In this document: positions 45,829 through 56,300 of the stretch, piece by piece | How the letters are laid out: every line of letters begins with the position of its first letter | Position numbering within the stretch: the stretch's first letter is position 1 | Assembly (NCBI RefSeq): GCF_000190575.1 | Contig: NC_015164.1 | Location: 2,356,001-2,420,000 of the forward strand | Origin: Phocaeicola salanitronis DSM 18170 | GTDB taxonomy: Bacteria > Bacteroidota > Bacteroidia > Bacteroidales > Bacteroidaceae | Reading direction: 5' to 3' | Length of the DNA: 64,000 nucleotides | The notes under the pieces: model-generated | What the model was told of the DNA's origin: nothing | Databases searched by the model: none | What the model saw: only the letters and a program-made list of their open reading frames with translations | Translations under genes and position numbers: made by a program

Positions 45829-48156
45829 TTAACGTTTTAGTAGTTTCAGTTCTTGTTGTGGTTTAAGTATGTCATTTGCCTTTTCTGTAGAAGCCGCTAC
45901 GTTGGCCTTCAGCGTAGCCTTGATATCACGTGACGAAGCACCTACCAGGAATTTATATTCACCTTCGGAAACTGTCCACGATGATGTAGCCGCATCAAAC
46001 GAAGCCAGGTCTTTGGCATTTACCGTCAAGACAATGCTTGCTTTCTCTCCGGGTTTCAGTTCGGCTGTTTTGGCGAAGGCTTTCAATTCTTTTGCGGGCT
46101 TGTTGGCCTTAGCCGCATCAGGAGCGGAAACGTAAAGCTGTACCACTTCCTTTCCGGACACTTTGCCGGTATTGGTCACATCAACGCGCACGGTATACAA
46201 ACCGTTAGAAGCTTCAATAGTAGGATTATCGTATTTGAATGTTGTATAGCTCAATCCATATCCGAATGGATAAGAAACTTGTTTGTTGAAACTGTCGAAG
46301 TAACGATAACCTACGTAGATGTCTTCTTCGTAGTCGGTATAATCCACGTTGCGCGTATTGCCTTTTTTCAGGTCTTTGTTGGTAATGTCAATATTGCCTT
46401 CAACGTCTACCGGGAAGTTATCGGATGATGCGGCATCTTCAAATTGAACGGGGAAGGTCATAGGCAACTTACCACTCGGAGAAGCTTTTCCGCTCAATAC
46501 ATCAGCTACGCTGTTGCCGCCTTCTTGTCCTGCCTGCCAAGCGCAAAGGATAGCGTCAGGCATTGCTTTCCAGGACGCCGTTTCAATGACATCGCCGATG
46601 TTCAATACAACAATCGCTTTCTTGCCGGCTGCATGGAAAGCGCGTGTCACATTCTGCAACAGTTGTTTTTCGGCTTTGCTCAGGTTGAAATCAGCTACCT
46701 TCCGGTCCAGAAATTCTCCTGAAGTGCGTCCGATAGTAATCAGGGCCACGTCGTTTTTGGCTACTTGTTCTTGAATCTGCGCTGTTGTCAGCTCCATTTC
46801 GACCGGACGTTCATCGGGCATGAACCAAGCTTTTTTCTGTTTGGCTATGCGTTCTTGTTCGGCTTTGATGTAAGTTTCATAGGTATTCTTCAAGCCTTCG
46901 TCCACTGTATATCCGGCATTTTTCAAACCGTCCAGCAATGAAACGACATAAGCATGATTGACATTGCCCGAGCCTGTTCCTCCTGCTACAAAGTCATAGG
47001 AAGTACAACCGAAAAGGGCCACGTTTTTCACTTCCTTTGCCAAAGGAAGAGCATTGGCCTGGTTTTTCAGCAATACCATACCTTCTGTTGCAGACTGACG
47101 TGTAACGGCAGCATGTGCTTTCAAGTCGGGTTTATTGCTATACTTATACCCTTTGAAGTGCGGAGTCTGCAAAATCATTTCAAGGATACGTTTTACATTG
47201 GCATCCAAAACAGCAACATCAAGTTTATCTTCATTGACACCTGCAATAATGGCTTCATACTGTTTGTCGGTTCCGGGCTGCAGCATATCGTTTCCGGCTT
47301 TCATCTGTGCCACGGCGTCCTTGCCGCCAAACCAGTCGGTCATTACCATGCCGGTAAATCCCCATTCATCACGCAACATGGTATTCAGCAATTCGGGATT
47401 TTCGGATGTATAGATACCGTTCAAATAGTTATAGGATGACATTACAGTCCAAGGTTTCCCTTCTTTTACTGCAATTTCGAAACCTTTCAGGTAGATTTCA
47501 CGCAAAGCGCGTTGAGAGACACGGGCATCTACCCCGGTGCGGTTTGTTTCCTGATTATTGACGGCAAAGTGCTTGATACTGGTGCCTACTCCGTTGCTTT
47601 GTACACCGCGCACATAAGCAGCGGCAATCTTCCCGCTTACCACCGGGTCTTCAGAATAGTATTCGAAGTTACGTCCGCATAACGGATTGCGATGAATGTT
47701 GAGAGCAGGAGCCAACAAGACATCAGCACCATATTCCAGCACTTCATTGCCGATAGATTTGCCTACGCTCTCTACCAAATCTGTATTCCACGTAGAAGCC
47801 AGCAGCGTACCGATAGGGAAGTGTGTACAATAGTAAGTAGCCGTATCACCTTCACGGGTAGGATTGATGCGCAAACCGGCAGGTCCGTCTGCCAGCACTA
47901 CGGCAGGAATACCTAAGCGTTCGATAGGATATGTTGTTCCGGCAGCACCGGGTACGATGTTACGTGTTTCGCCAATGACGGCACTATCACCTGAGGAACC
48001 CGCCATGCCGGTTCCGACAACCAAGTGTGCCTTTTCTTCCAATGTCATGGCACCAATCACGTCTTCGATAGGAGCCTGGCCAAGTTGCGGCGCGCTGGGA
48101 CCACAAGCGCATAAGGCAGCAGCTACAACGGCTGCCGAAAAGAATTGTTTCTTCAT
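45829..48156 (-). CDS. GH3 beta-glycosidase lipoprotein
   Basis: A 775-residue GH3 enzyme with a lipoprotein signal (AAALCAC, lipid cysteine at residue 18), so anchored to the envelope. The catalytic Asp lies in GMVMTDWFGG (residue 274), much earlier than in the neighbouring GH3, and the C-terminal sandwich plus fibronectin-like domain ([20 protein letters not shown]) follow. Order and length match Bacteroides beta-glucosidase/xylosidase-type GH3s. The different catalytic position and localisation suggest a distinct substrate from the other GH3 in the PUL. Confidence 0.91.
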   Translation of the reverse strand: MKKQFFSAAVVAAALCACGPSAPQLGQAPIEDVIGAMTLEEKAHLVVGTGMAGSSGDSAVIGETRNIVPGAAGTTYPIERLGIPAVVLADGPAGLRINPTREGDTATYYCTHFPIGTLLASTWNTDLVESVGKSIGNEVLEYGADVLLAPALNIHRNPLCGRNFEYYSEDPVVSGKIAAAYVRGVQSNGVGTSIKHFAVNNQETNRTGVDARVSQRALREIYLKGFEIAVKEGKPWTVMSSYNYLNGIYTSENPELLNTMLRDEWGFTGMVMTDWFGGKDAVAQMKAGNDMLQPGTDKQYEAIIAGVNEDKLDVAVLDANVKRILEMILQTPHFKGYKYSNKPDLKAHAAVTRQSATEGMVLLKNQANALPLAKEVKNVALFGCTSYDFVAGGTGSGNVNHAYVVSLLDGLKNAGYTVDEGLKNTYETYIKAEQERIAKQKKAWFMPDERPVEMELTTAQIQEQVAKNDVALITIGRTSGEFLDRKVADFNLSKAEKQLLQNVTRAFHAAGKKAIVVLNIGDVIETASWKAMPDAILCAWQAGQEGGNSVADVLSGKASPSGKLPMTFPVQFEDAASSDNFPVDVEGNIDITNKDLKKGNTRNVDYTDYEEDIYVGYRYFDSFNKQVSYPFGYGLSYTTFKYDNPTIEASNGLYTVRVDVTNTGKVSGKEVVQLYVSAPDAAKANKPAKELKAFAKTAELKPGEKASIVLTVNAKDLASFDAATSSWTVSEGEYKFLVGASSRDIKATLKANVAASTEKANDILKPQQELKLLKR

Positions 48157-48215
48157 AATAAGTTGTTTTTAATAATTAATCATTCGGTTTTATGGGACGG
48201 TTCTTGAGCACATTT

Positions 48216-49409
48216 TTACTTGAATAACAACGGCGCAAATTCTGTCAGGTAAATGCGCCAGTTGCGCCAGATATGTCCGCCTTCGCTTTCATAGTACGTA
48301 TACTTATATCCACGTTCATCCAGCAATTTGCGGTATTCGGTATTTGCCTGATAAAGGAAATCGGTCTTTCCGATTCCAATCCAGTAAAGAGCGGGTTTCT
48401 TGGCAAACTGTGTTTTCAGTTTCTGGTCGAAATCATCATAGATGGGTGATTGTACTTTTTTGTCTGGCATGATGGCGGCAGAGAACAAGCCCACGTAATT
48501 GAACATGTCAGGATATTGTTTGGAAATATGCAGCGAGTGGTATCCTCCCATTGACAAGCCGGCAATGGCACGATTACGCTTGTTGGTTTTCGTACGGTAA
48601 GTCTTGTCAATAAACTTCACGACATCGGGAAAAGCGGTTTCGAAAGAGCCTTCCATGGTTTGCGGCAAATTCATGGAAGGAGCCTTGAAGCCGTCTTGTG
48701 ATTCGCCGGGAGCAGCCTCTTGCGAAGCGTTGCCATTGGTCATTACGACAATCATCGGCTCTGCTTTGCCTTGTGCGATAAGGTTATCCAAGATTTGTGA
48801 AGTACGTCCCAAAGCAATCCATGCTTCCTCATCACCACCCATGCCGTGCAAGAGATAGAAAACCGGATAACGCTTGCCGCTGGTTTCGTAACCGGCAGGA
48901 GTATAAACCGTTAAACGGCGTTCTTTTTTCAATGTAGGACTATTGTACCAAATGCGTGAAACGGTACCATGAGGTACGTCGTTCACTTTATATAAGTCGG
49001 CCCGTCCGCCACCAATCAGAAAGACATTTGTTACGGTAGCCACGTCACGAATCATATAGACATTGGCAGGATCCATCATCTTCAAATCATCAACGATAAA
49101 GGAATAGCTGTATAATTCAGGAGCCAGAGGTTCGGGAGTGGTATATTCCCATACACCGTCTTTGCCTTCCTTCAGGTCTGCTACACCCGGTCCGTCAAAT
49201 TCACCGAAAGGTGTAGTGATTTTCTGTGTAGGCAGGAAGTCTCCTGTTACCTGTACTTTGACAGCCTTGGGAGCTTTCAAGCGGAAAGTCACGGTGTTAT
49301 CGTCATGTATTTCGGGAGATACAACAGGGGCACCTCCCCACAAAGCCTGCTGGGCGTAAGTCATTACACCTACCAGCAGCATTACGGATAAAAGAAGAAT
49401 CTTTTTCAT
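48216..49409 (-). CDS. CE1-type esterase with N-terminal CBM48-like domain, paralogue A
   Basis: A 397-residue secreted esterase: signal peptide MKKILLLSVMLLVGVMTYAQ, an E-set/CBM48-like domain (about 25-115; FRLKAPKAVKVQVTGDF), then an alpha/beta hydrolase with nucleophile Ser286 in IAGLSMGGYHS and the catalytic His in EGGHIWRNWRIYL. This layout is that of feruloyl- and acetyl-xylan esterases in Bacteroidetes PULs. It is closely similar to the next upstream gene (shared QQALWGGAPVVSPEIHDD start), pointing to tandem duplication. Start chosen at 49409 because earlier codons overlap the neighbour. Confidence 0.9.
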   Translation of the reverse strand: MKKILLLSVMLLVGVMTYAQQALWGGAPVVSPEIHDDNTVTFRLKAPKAVKVQVTGDFLPTQKITTPFGEFDGPGVADLKEGKDGVWEYTTPEPLAPELYSYSFIVDDLKMMDPANVYMIRDVATVTNVFLIGGGRADLYKVNDVPHGTVSRIWYNSPTLKKERRLTVYTPAGYETSGKRYPVFYLLHGMGGDEEAWIALGRTSQILDNLIAQGKAEPMIVVMTNGNASQEAAPGESQDGFKAPSMNLPQTMEGSFETAFPDVVKFIDKTYRTKTNKRNRAIAGLSMGGYHSLHISKQYPDMFNYVGLFSAAIMPDKKVQSPIYDDFDQKLKTQFAKKPALYWIGIGKTDFLYQANTEYRKLLDERGYKYTYYESEGGHIWRNWRIYLTEFAPLLFK

Positions 49410-49446
49410 TGTCTGAATCTTTTTATTGGTTGTTGTTTTAGTAAAT

Positions 49447-50649
49447 TCATTTGAACAGTTTTGGCGCAAATTCAGTCAGATATACGCGCCAGTTGCGCCA
49501 GATGTGTCCGCCATCACTTTCATAGTATTCATACTTGTAACCGTTTGTGTCCAGCAACTTACGATAGTCTGTTACACTTTTGTAAACAAAATCGGTGCGG
49601 CCGCAAGCAATGTAATAGAGTGCCGGCTTCTTGGCAAATTGTGTTTTCAGTCTGCCGTCGAAATCGGCATAAGCCGGAACATCAGGATTGCTCTTTGTGT
49701 TGGGTGTTCCGGAGAAGAGGCCTACATAATCAAACATATCCGGATAGAGGCGCGAGATGTTGCCGGAATGGAAGCTGCCCATTGACAGGCCGGCAATAGC
49801 GCGATGGTGTTTGTCAGCCTTTGTGTGGAAGGTTTTGTCGATGAACTTCACTACATCGGGGAAAGCTGTTTCAAAAGCTCCTTGATTCACTTCTTTCGAG
49901 TCTTGAGGAGTCATTGTAGGTACAATGAAACCTTCTTTCGATTCGCCCGGAGCGGCTTCTTGAGCGGCGTTGCCGTTGGTCATGACAACAATCATCGGTT
50001 CTGCCTTGCCCTGTGCGATCAGGTTGTCGAGGATTTGCGAAGTGCGGCCCAAAGCCATCCATGCTTCTTCATCGCCACCCGAACCATGCAAAAGATAAAA
50101 GACCGGATAACGCTTGCCGCTGGTTTCGTAACCGGCGGGAGTGTATACGGTTACACGGCGTTCTTTCTTCAATGTGGGACTGTTATACCACATACGGCGT
50201 ACTGTACCGTGAGGCACATCGTTCACTTTGTACAAATCAGCCCGTCCGCCATCAATGATAAAAATGTTGGTTACCGTAGCTACGTCGCGGTTGATATAGA
50301 CATTGGCAGGATCCAGCATCTTCAGTCCGTCTACAATGAAGGAATAGCTATACAATTCCGGTCCAAGAGGTTCAGGTGTGGTATATTCCCATACGCCGTC
50401 TTTGCCTTCCTTCAAGTCGGCGATTCCCGCCGCATCCCATACGCCACGAGGAGTCTGAATAGGAATAGGAGGCAGAAAATCTCCCGTCACTTGTACTTTT
50501 ACAGCTTTCGGAGCTTTCAGTCGGAAAGTGACGGTATTGTCATCGTGAATTTCGGGGGAGACAACCGGAGCTCCTCCCCATAAAGCCTGCTGAGCATAAG
50601 TAGTTAAAGCGGTCAGCAGAAAAAAGGATAAGAAGAATATCTTTTTCAT
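49447..50649 (-). CDS. CE1-type esterase with N-terminal CBM48-like domain, paralogue B
   Basis: A 400-residue paralogue of the preceding esterase with the same signal peptide type, E-set domain and hydrolase domain. Nucleophile Ser289 lies in IAGLSMGSFHSGN, where the usual second glycine of GxSxGG is replaced by serine; the catalytic His is in DGGHIWRNWRVYL. The active-site change and several loop differences (VPTMTPQDSKEVNQGAF) suggest a different acyl or sugar preference. The gap to paralogue A is 37 bases, so the pair is co-transcribed. Confidence 0.9.
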   Translation of the reverse strand: MKKIFFLSFFLLTALTTYAQQALWGGAPVVSPEIHDDNTVTFRLKAPKAVKVQVTGDFLPPIPIQTPRGVWDAAGIADLKEGKDGVWEYTTPEPLGPELYSYSFIVDGLKMLDPANVYINRDVATVTNIFIIDGGRADLYKVNDVPHGTVRRMWYNSPTLKKERRVTVYTPAGYETSGKRYPVFYLLHGSGGDEEAWMALGRTSQILDNLIAQGKAEPMIVVMTNGNAAQEAAPGESKEGFIVPTMTPQDSKEVNQGAFETAFPDVVKFIDKTFHTKADKHHRAIAGLSMGSFHSGNISRLYPDMFDYVGLFSGTPNTKSNPDVPAYADFDGRLKTQFAKKPALYYIACGRTDFVYKSVTDYRKLLDTNGYKYEYYESDGGHIWRNWRVYLTEFAPKLFK

Positions 50650-50669
50650 TTGTCTGAAATTTGAATTAT

Positions 50670-51551
50670 TTATTTACCAAAGCATCGGCTAACGAATGGC
50701 AAGCATGTGAAAAGTGCAGTGTGCCAATATTCGTTAGTGTGTCCCCCGTCTCGAACACGGAACTGAAGAGGGACTCCCGCCAAACGCATGGCTTGCACAA
50801 ATTCCATATTGCGTTCCAACAAGAAATCATCATCACCACAGTCCACATACCACTGTACGGTACGGAGTTGTGCCTTGCGGGCATCATCCGCTTCTGTAAC
50901 GTATTGGATGCAACTATGTTTCTTTACGGCATCGTTTAACAGCGTCATTTTGTCACCCGGTTCTTTAGAGGGTACGGCACCCGTTTCGGGAATATCCATT
51001 AAGGCGCTCATGGCATAGGCAGCACAATAAAGTTCCGCGTGACGTTGGGCGTAACTGGTTGTTCCGCCTCCGCCCATCGACAAGCCGGCAATAGCACGGT
51101 GTTGCTTATCGCCTATAACCCGATAGGTCTTTTCTATATGAGGGAGGAATTCAGTATAGAAAAAGTCTTCGTACGCCCAACCCGGCATGTTGAAATAGCC
51201 ATTCCAGTCTCCTGCATACGGATTGCCTCCGGCATTGGGGCTGACAATAATCATCTCGCATGCTTCACCCGATGCCATTAGCTGGTCTGCCACTTCGTTG
51301 GCACGTTGGTCGCGGAACCAACCTTCATTGGTGCCGAACACACCATGCAGTAAATAGAGAATGGGGTACTTTTTCGTCGGATCTGCCTCGTAACTCTTAG
51401 GCAAGTAGACGGTGTAAGCACGCCAAGCCTTCAATGTCTCACTATAAATGCTATCTGTCATCACTTTACTTTGTGGACCTCCCCAAGGATTTTGTGCAAA
51501 GAGAGTAATACTGCTCAATAGGGCGTATAATAATAAGATTGTTTTTTTCAT
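50670..51551 (-). CDS. CE1-type esterase, single domain
   Basis: A 293-residue secreted esterase with a signal peptide (ILLLYALLSSITLFAQ) but no CBM48-like domain. Nucleophile Ser158 lies in IAGLSMGGGGTTSYAQ and the catalytic His in RDGGHTNEYWHTAL. It belongs to the same alpha/beta hydrolase clan as the two neighbours, but is more distant and resembles esterase D-like feruloyl/acetyl esterases. It is 20 bases upstream of paralogue B in transcription order and follows the susD hairpin. Confidence 0.88.
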   Translation of the reverse strand: MKKTILLLYALLSSITLFAQNPWGGPQSKVMTDSIYSETLKAWRAYTVYLPKSYEADPTKKYPILYLLHGVFGTNEGWFRDQRANEVADQLMASGEACEMIIVSPNAGGNPYAGDWNGYFNMPGWAYEDFFYTEFLPHIEKTYRVIGDKQHRAIAGLSMGGGGTTSYAQRHAELYCAAYAMSALMDIPETGAVPSKEPGDKMTLLNDAVKKHSCIQYVTEADDARKAQLRTVQWYVDCGDDDFLLERNMEFVQAMRLAGVPLQFRVRDGGHTNEYWHTALFTCLPFVSRCFGK

Positions 51552-51592
51552 GTGGCCTTGTTAATTCTTTTACCTTAGAAATTACAATGAAT

Positions 51593-51654
51593 GAACAGCC
51601 CGCGAGGTCCTCGTGTCCTTATTTATTCGGTGCACGCCTGCACGCGGGCTGTTC
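51593..51654 (-). terminator. GC-rich hairpin between susD and the esterase genes
   Basis: GAACAGCCCGCG (51593-51604) and CGCGGGCTGTTC (51643-51654) form a perfect 12-bp stem. Without a T-run on the minus strand it may act as an mRNA processing or stability site that keeps susCD expression above that of the downstream enzymes. Confidence 0.65.
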
Positions 51655-51696
51655 GTTAAAGATGTTTTGGTTTAAATGGCAAACTCCATGCGGGTG

Positions 51697-53316
51697 TTAC
51701 CATCCCGGATTCTGTTGCATGTTAGGGTTCACATCCATTTCACGCAAAGGAATCGGCAGAAGTTTGTTGCGTTCCTTGAAACCATAATCCGTATTGGTGT
51801 ACGGATAGGTCAATTCGTGTTTCGCGATGGAAGTAGTACCATCAGGATTAGTTGTCACGCTCCAAGAGAATGACGGGATTTGTTTGCCTTGTTGTCCCAG
51901 TACAGTTTCAGCGTCACCCCAGCGGACAAGGTCTTGGTAACGGCAGCTTTCTAGGCAAAGTTCCAAACGTTTTTCATTCTTGATGTCATCCATTGTGACA
52001 GCGGTTAAAGGATTCAGATGAGCCCGCTCACGAACCAGATTGATATAAGTCAGAGCTTTGTCTGTTTCCACACCACCTTGAACATGAGCTTCGGCAGCCA
52101 TCAGCAATACTTCGGCATAGCGCATGATACGCAGGTTATTCCATTGCAACATCTGCAGACCGGGATTATCCGTGATACAGTCATCCTTCAACAGGCGGGT
52201 TTTCCAGTAGAAATATCCTTCATTTCCTACCAGTGGGCTGCCACTTGTGTTTACTACACCGATAGCGTTCAACTGTTCGTAGGTTCGGATACTTTGGTTC
52301 AGGCGATAACCGTCTACGCCTTCTTCTGCTACAAATGCATCATACAAGCCTTTTTGTGGATTCAACATTCCATAAGAACCGGTAGCAATGAGTTCGGCAG
52401 ATTCCGTTCCCGGCATGTAGCTCAGTATAGACGAGCGCCAACCAATGTTGATGAATAATTGCGAGAATTGGTTCCATGCTTGTTCGGTGTTATTTACACG
52501 ATTGATTTCAAAAATAGCTTCGCAACAGTTATTAGTAGCAGCATGTCCTAACAAACCATAGTCGCCACGATAAAGATCGTACTTACCTGAGTTGATTACT
52601 TCATCTAAGATGTCGGCAGCTTCGGCATACTTGCCCTGAAAGAGATAGGCTTTACCCAAGAATGCTTTCACGGTTTCTTGTGTAAGATGGATGCCACTTT
52701 CCGTGTCATCAACACCGGATTTTGTAGTCAAGGCATTTGCATCAAGGGCTGCTTTATATTCAGATTCGATGAAAGCCCAAGTGGTTTCCGGTGTACCATT
52801 GCTTTGACGATATTCATCCGGTGACAACAAGTGGTCTACGATAGGGGCTGTTCCCCATAACGTAACTAGATAGAAGTGTGCCCAACCGCGTGCTGCATGC
52901 GCTTCCGCTATGGCTTGACGCATGAATTGAGTATCACCCGGCACATTGGAAAGAATCAAGTTGGCCCGATATATCAATGTATATAATTGGGTATACAGGC
53001 TCTGTACCGTAGAGCTTTCTATGTTATAGTTGAACTCGTTCATTTTCTCCAAGTCCACATTATCGTTACGCTGTCCGCCGCCAGCCCAAGCATCGTCAGA
53101 CATGCCATTCAGCAAGGTAAACCAATTTTGGTGCAGATCACGCCACGAACCATACATAGCAGCCAATGCGGATTCAGTTTCCTCATCAGTCTTGTAGTAA
53201 TTTTCCGGACCTCCCAAACTGCCGTGCTTGTAAATATTTAAACGATCCTCACATCCGGTCATCAATACGGCCATCAATGCGAGCAGTAGGGTCGACAAAT
53301 ATACTTTTGTTTTCAT
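51697..53316 (-). CDS. SusD/RagB family glycan-binding lipoprotein
   Basis: A 539-residue SusD-like lipoprotein (LMTGC, lipid cysteine at residue 22) on the cell surface, acting as the lid of the SusC transporter and binding glycan. The N-terminal SusD-like region (TEQAW, NWFTLLNGMSDDAW; LYTQLYTLIYRANLILSNVP) and C-terminal RagB region (LLMAAEAHVQGG, RERAHLNPLTAVTMDDIKNE, LCLESCRYQDLVRWGDA) are clear. It follows the paired SusC gene by 21 bases. Its ligand cannot be predicted from sequence alone. Confidence 0.95.
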   Translation of the reverse strand: MKTKVYLSTLLLALMAVLMTGCEDRLNIYKHGSLGGPENYYKTDEETESALAAMYGSWRDLHQNWFTLLNGMSDDAWAGGGQRNDNVDLEKMNEFNYNIESSTVQSLYTQLYTLIYRANLILSNVPGDTQFMRQAIAEAHAARGWAHFYLVTLWGTAPIVDHLLSPDEYRQSNGTPETTWAFIESEYKAALDANALTTKSGVDDTESGIHLTQETVKAFLGKAYLFQGKYAEAADILDEVINSGKYDLYRGDYGLLGHAATNNCCEAIFEINRVNNTEQAWNQFSQLFINIGWRSSILSYMPGTESAELIATGSYGMLNPQKGLYDAFVAEEGVDGYRLNQSIRTYEQLNAIGVVNTSGSPLVGNEGYFYWKTRLLKDDCITDNPGLQMLQWNNLRIMRYAEVLLMAAEAHVQGGVETDKALTYINLVRERAHLNPLTAVTMDDIKNEKRLELCLESCRYQDLVRWGDAETVLGQQGKQIPSFSWSVTTNPDGTTSIAKHELTYPYTNTDYGFKERNKLLPIPLREMDVNPNMQQNPGW

Positions 53317-53337
53317 TGTTATTCTATTTAAGGGTGA

Positions 53338-56300
53338 TTAAAATTCTACGTTAAAACCGAATACAACTTTCTTGGATGTCGGGTAGCCGCCCATATCGAT
53401 ACCCATACCATTGGTTGAGCTGGCAGAAGCTTCAGGGTCGAAGCCCGGATACTTGGTGAAGGTAAAGAAATCATCCAATGAGCAATATACGCGTAAGTTG
53501 TTGATGAAAGCTTTCTTCAGCCAGCTCTTCGGTAAAGAGTAACCCAACTGAATTTGCTTAATCTTGAAGAACGAACCATCGAATACAACCGCATCAGACA
53601 TAATGTAACGTTCCATGTAATTGGCGCCGGCACGAGGTTTGGTGCCGTTCGGGTTATCTACTGTCCAACGGTCATCGTAATAGATTTCCTTCAGGTGGTT
53701 AGAGCGGGTCTGGTCAGGACGGAAAGAAGCATTATAGATTTGATTACCTGCCGAACCTGTGCCGAATACCGTCAGGTCAAGACCTTTATAGGCGGCAGTC
53801 AATGTAATACCGTAAGTAATGTCGGGGATAGCGTCTCCGATATAGCCCAAATCACCGTCTGAAATAACTCCGTCGCCATCTAAATCCTTGAATGTCGGAT
53901 CACCTGTTTGAGGATCAATGCCGGCAAACTGATAACCACGGAAATAATAAATAGGATAGCCTTCTTCAAAATAGCTGAGCGGGTAGGTATGGAACTGCGT
54001 ACCGACAACACGTTGTAAGGATGGGTCAAGATAGGTCACTTTATTTTTCAGCGTAGCCAGATTGGCACGGATGCTGTAACTGAAGTCTTTGATGTTGTCA
54101 CGCCAGCCCAATTCAAATTCAAAACCTTTGTTTTCTACATTACCTGCATTGATGGGTGATACGACACCTCCTACGATAAGTGAAGGTGTTGTGCCTGTAA
54201 TCAACAGGTCTTTCGTTGTCTTCTTATACCAGTCCATGCTGAACGTCAGACGGTCGCGCAGGAAGCGGGCATCGAAACCGAAGTTCAACTGTTCGGAAGT
54301 CTCCCATTTCAATTCTTCGTTACCTAATGAGTTAGGTGCATAGGCATTGACAAAGTTGAGGGTATTGTTGGTGAAGGGATAAAGTCCTGTTACACTCATG
54401 TCTGTGCTGTATGGATAGTTGCTCAGTGCTGCCAAACTACCGTTCTGACCCCAACTGGCACGAACTTTGAGGCTTGTCACATGGTTGCGGATAGATTGGA
54501 AGAATTTTTCTTCAGATACTGTCCAACCTGCGGATACAGCGGGGAAATATCCCCAGCGGTTGCTGGCAGGCAACAGAGAAAGATCGGCTGCATCGGCACG
54601 AAGTGAAGCCTGCAACAAATAACGTCCTTTATAGTCGTAACCGATACGTCCATAGTAAGACATTTTTGCAGTACGTGTCTTGTCACCGCCTACGGTTTTG
54701 GTTGCTGAGGTAGCTCCATAGTTCAGGTAGTAGAACAAAGGATTGTTTTGCTGGATGGCATCTTCACCATTAGCCTGCAGCTGACCACTGACATAATCAT
54801 AACTCTGTTCTTGATAAGACATACCGACCATAGCCGTAATCGTGTGGGCATCGTTGAAGGTCTTCATGTAGTTGGCAAAGTTTTCCCATTGGTAATAAAT
54901 CGTAGTGGATGACTGCCCTGTAAGGCTATTGATAAAAGGATTCTGCTGTACGGAGTTACCATAAAATGGCAGGCTGACAGCCGATGAACGGGCACCGCTC
55001 AAACGATAACCGAAACGAGAGGTGAACGTGAAGCCGTCGAAAGGTTTCAAGTCGCCATAGATAGATCCGGTTACATTAAAACCGCTATTGCGTGTAATGT
55101 TGTTATTCATCATAATGAGCGGGTTGTAATTCTCACCTTCGAAGAAAGCGGAAACGCCATAATAATTACCGTTAGGATCCTGCATCAGGTCATAACCTTG
55201 TGCCAACAGATTCTCCATGTTTGCCGGTAATTGGTCAGCAGCATAAACCGGAGCGGTCAGAGGGTCCATCATTAATACAGAAGACAAAACGCTTCCATAA
55301 GCATTTTGTCCGCTGACACGGCGCACGTTATATTTTTCAATCTGGTTCGTAGTACCTACCTTCAGCCAAGGCTTGACATTATAATCGGCATTGATGGCAG
55401 CTGTCATACGGTTGTATGTATCGTTGTTGCCTACGATAATACCGTTGTTGTCCAGATAAGTCAGCGAGAGGTAATAGTTTCCACGTTCGCTGCCTCCGGA
55501 GAAAGCTATGTTATGCTTCTGCATTTTACTATTTTCAAAAATAGCGTCCACCCAATCTGTATCCGTGATGCCGTCCCAATTGGTTTGGATGGTTTCCATA
55601 GGAATAATACCGCTGCTGCCGTTTGCAGACTCGGTCATGTAAGAAACATATTCCTGTGCATTCATCAGTTCCGGTATGCGGGCAATAGACTGGGAAGCGA
55701 ATTGGAAATCATAAGTGATTTTGCTGGAACCGACAACACCTTTCTTTGTCGTGATAAGGATAACACCGTTACCCGCTTCCGCACCATAGATAGCTGCTGA
55801 AGCCGCATCTTTCAATACTTCCATAGAAGCGATGTCGTTAGGATCGATTCCGGAGATGTCGCTCAAGCGCACACCATCCACTACATACAACGGATTGGAA
55901 GGAGCATTTGACGAATAACCACGTACGCGGATAGTCGGAGATTCGCCAGGACCTCCGGAAGTCGTGATTAATTGAACACCTGCCGTTTTACCTTGCAGTG
56001 CCTGTGCAGCTGTTGTAATGGTACGGTTTTCCATGTCCTCGGCCTTTACCTGAGAGATGGCACCTGTCACTGAACTTTTCTTCTGCACACCGTAACCGAT
56101 AACGACGACTTCTTCCAGTGCTTCGACATTTTCTTTCATTGTAACATTCAATGTACTTCCTGTTACTTGGTGCTCTTCTGTTACGTAGCCCAAGTAAGAG
56201 AAAATCAATGTAGCTCCTTGGCTGACTTCTACCGAATAGTTACCGTCAATGTCTGTGATGGTACCGCCGGGAGTGCCTTTCACTTGCACGCTTACACCAA

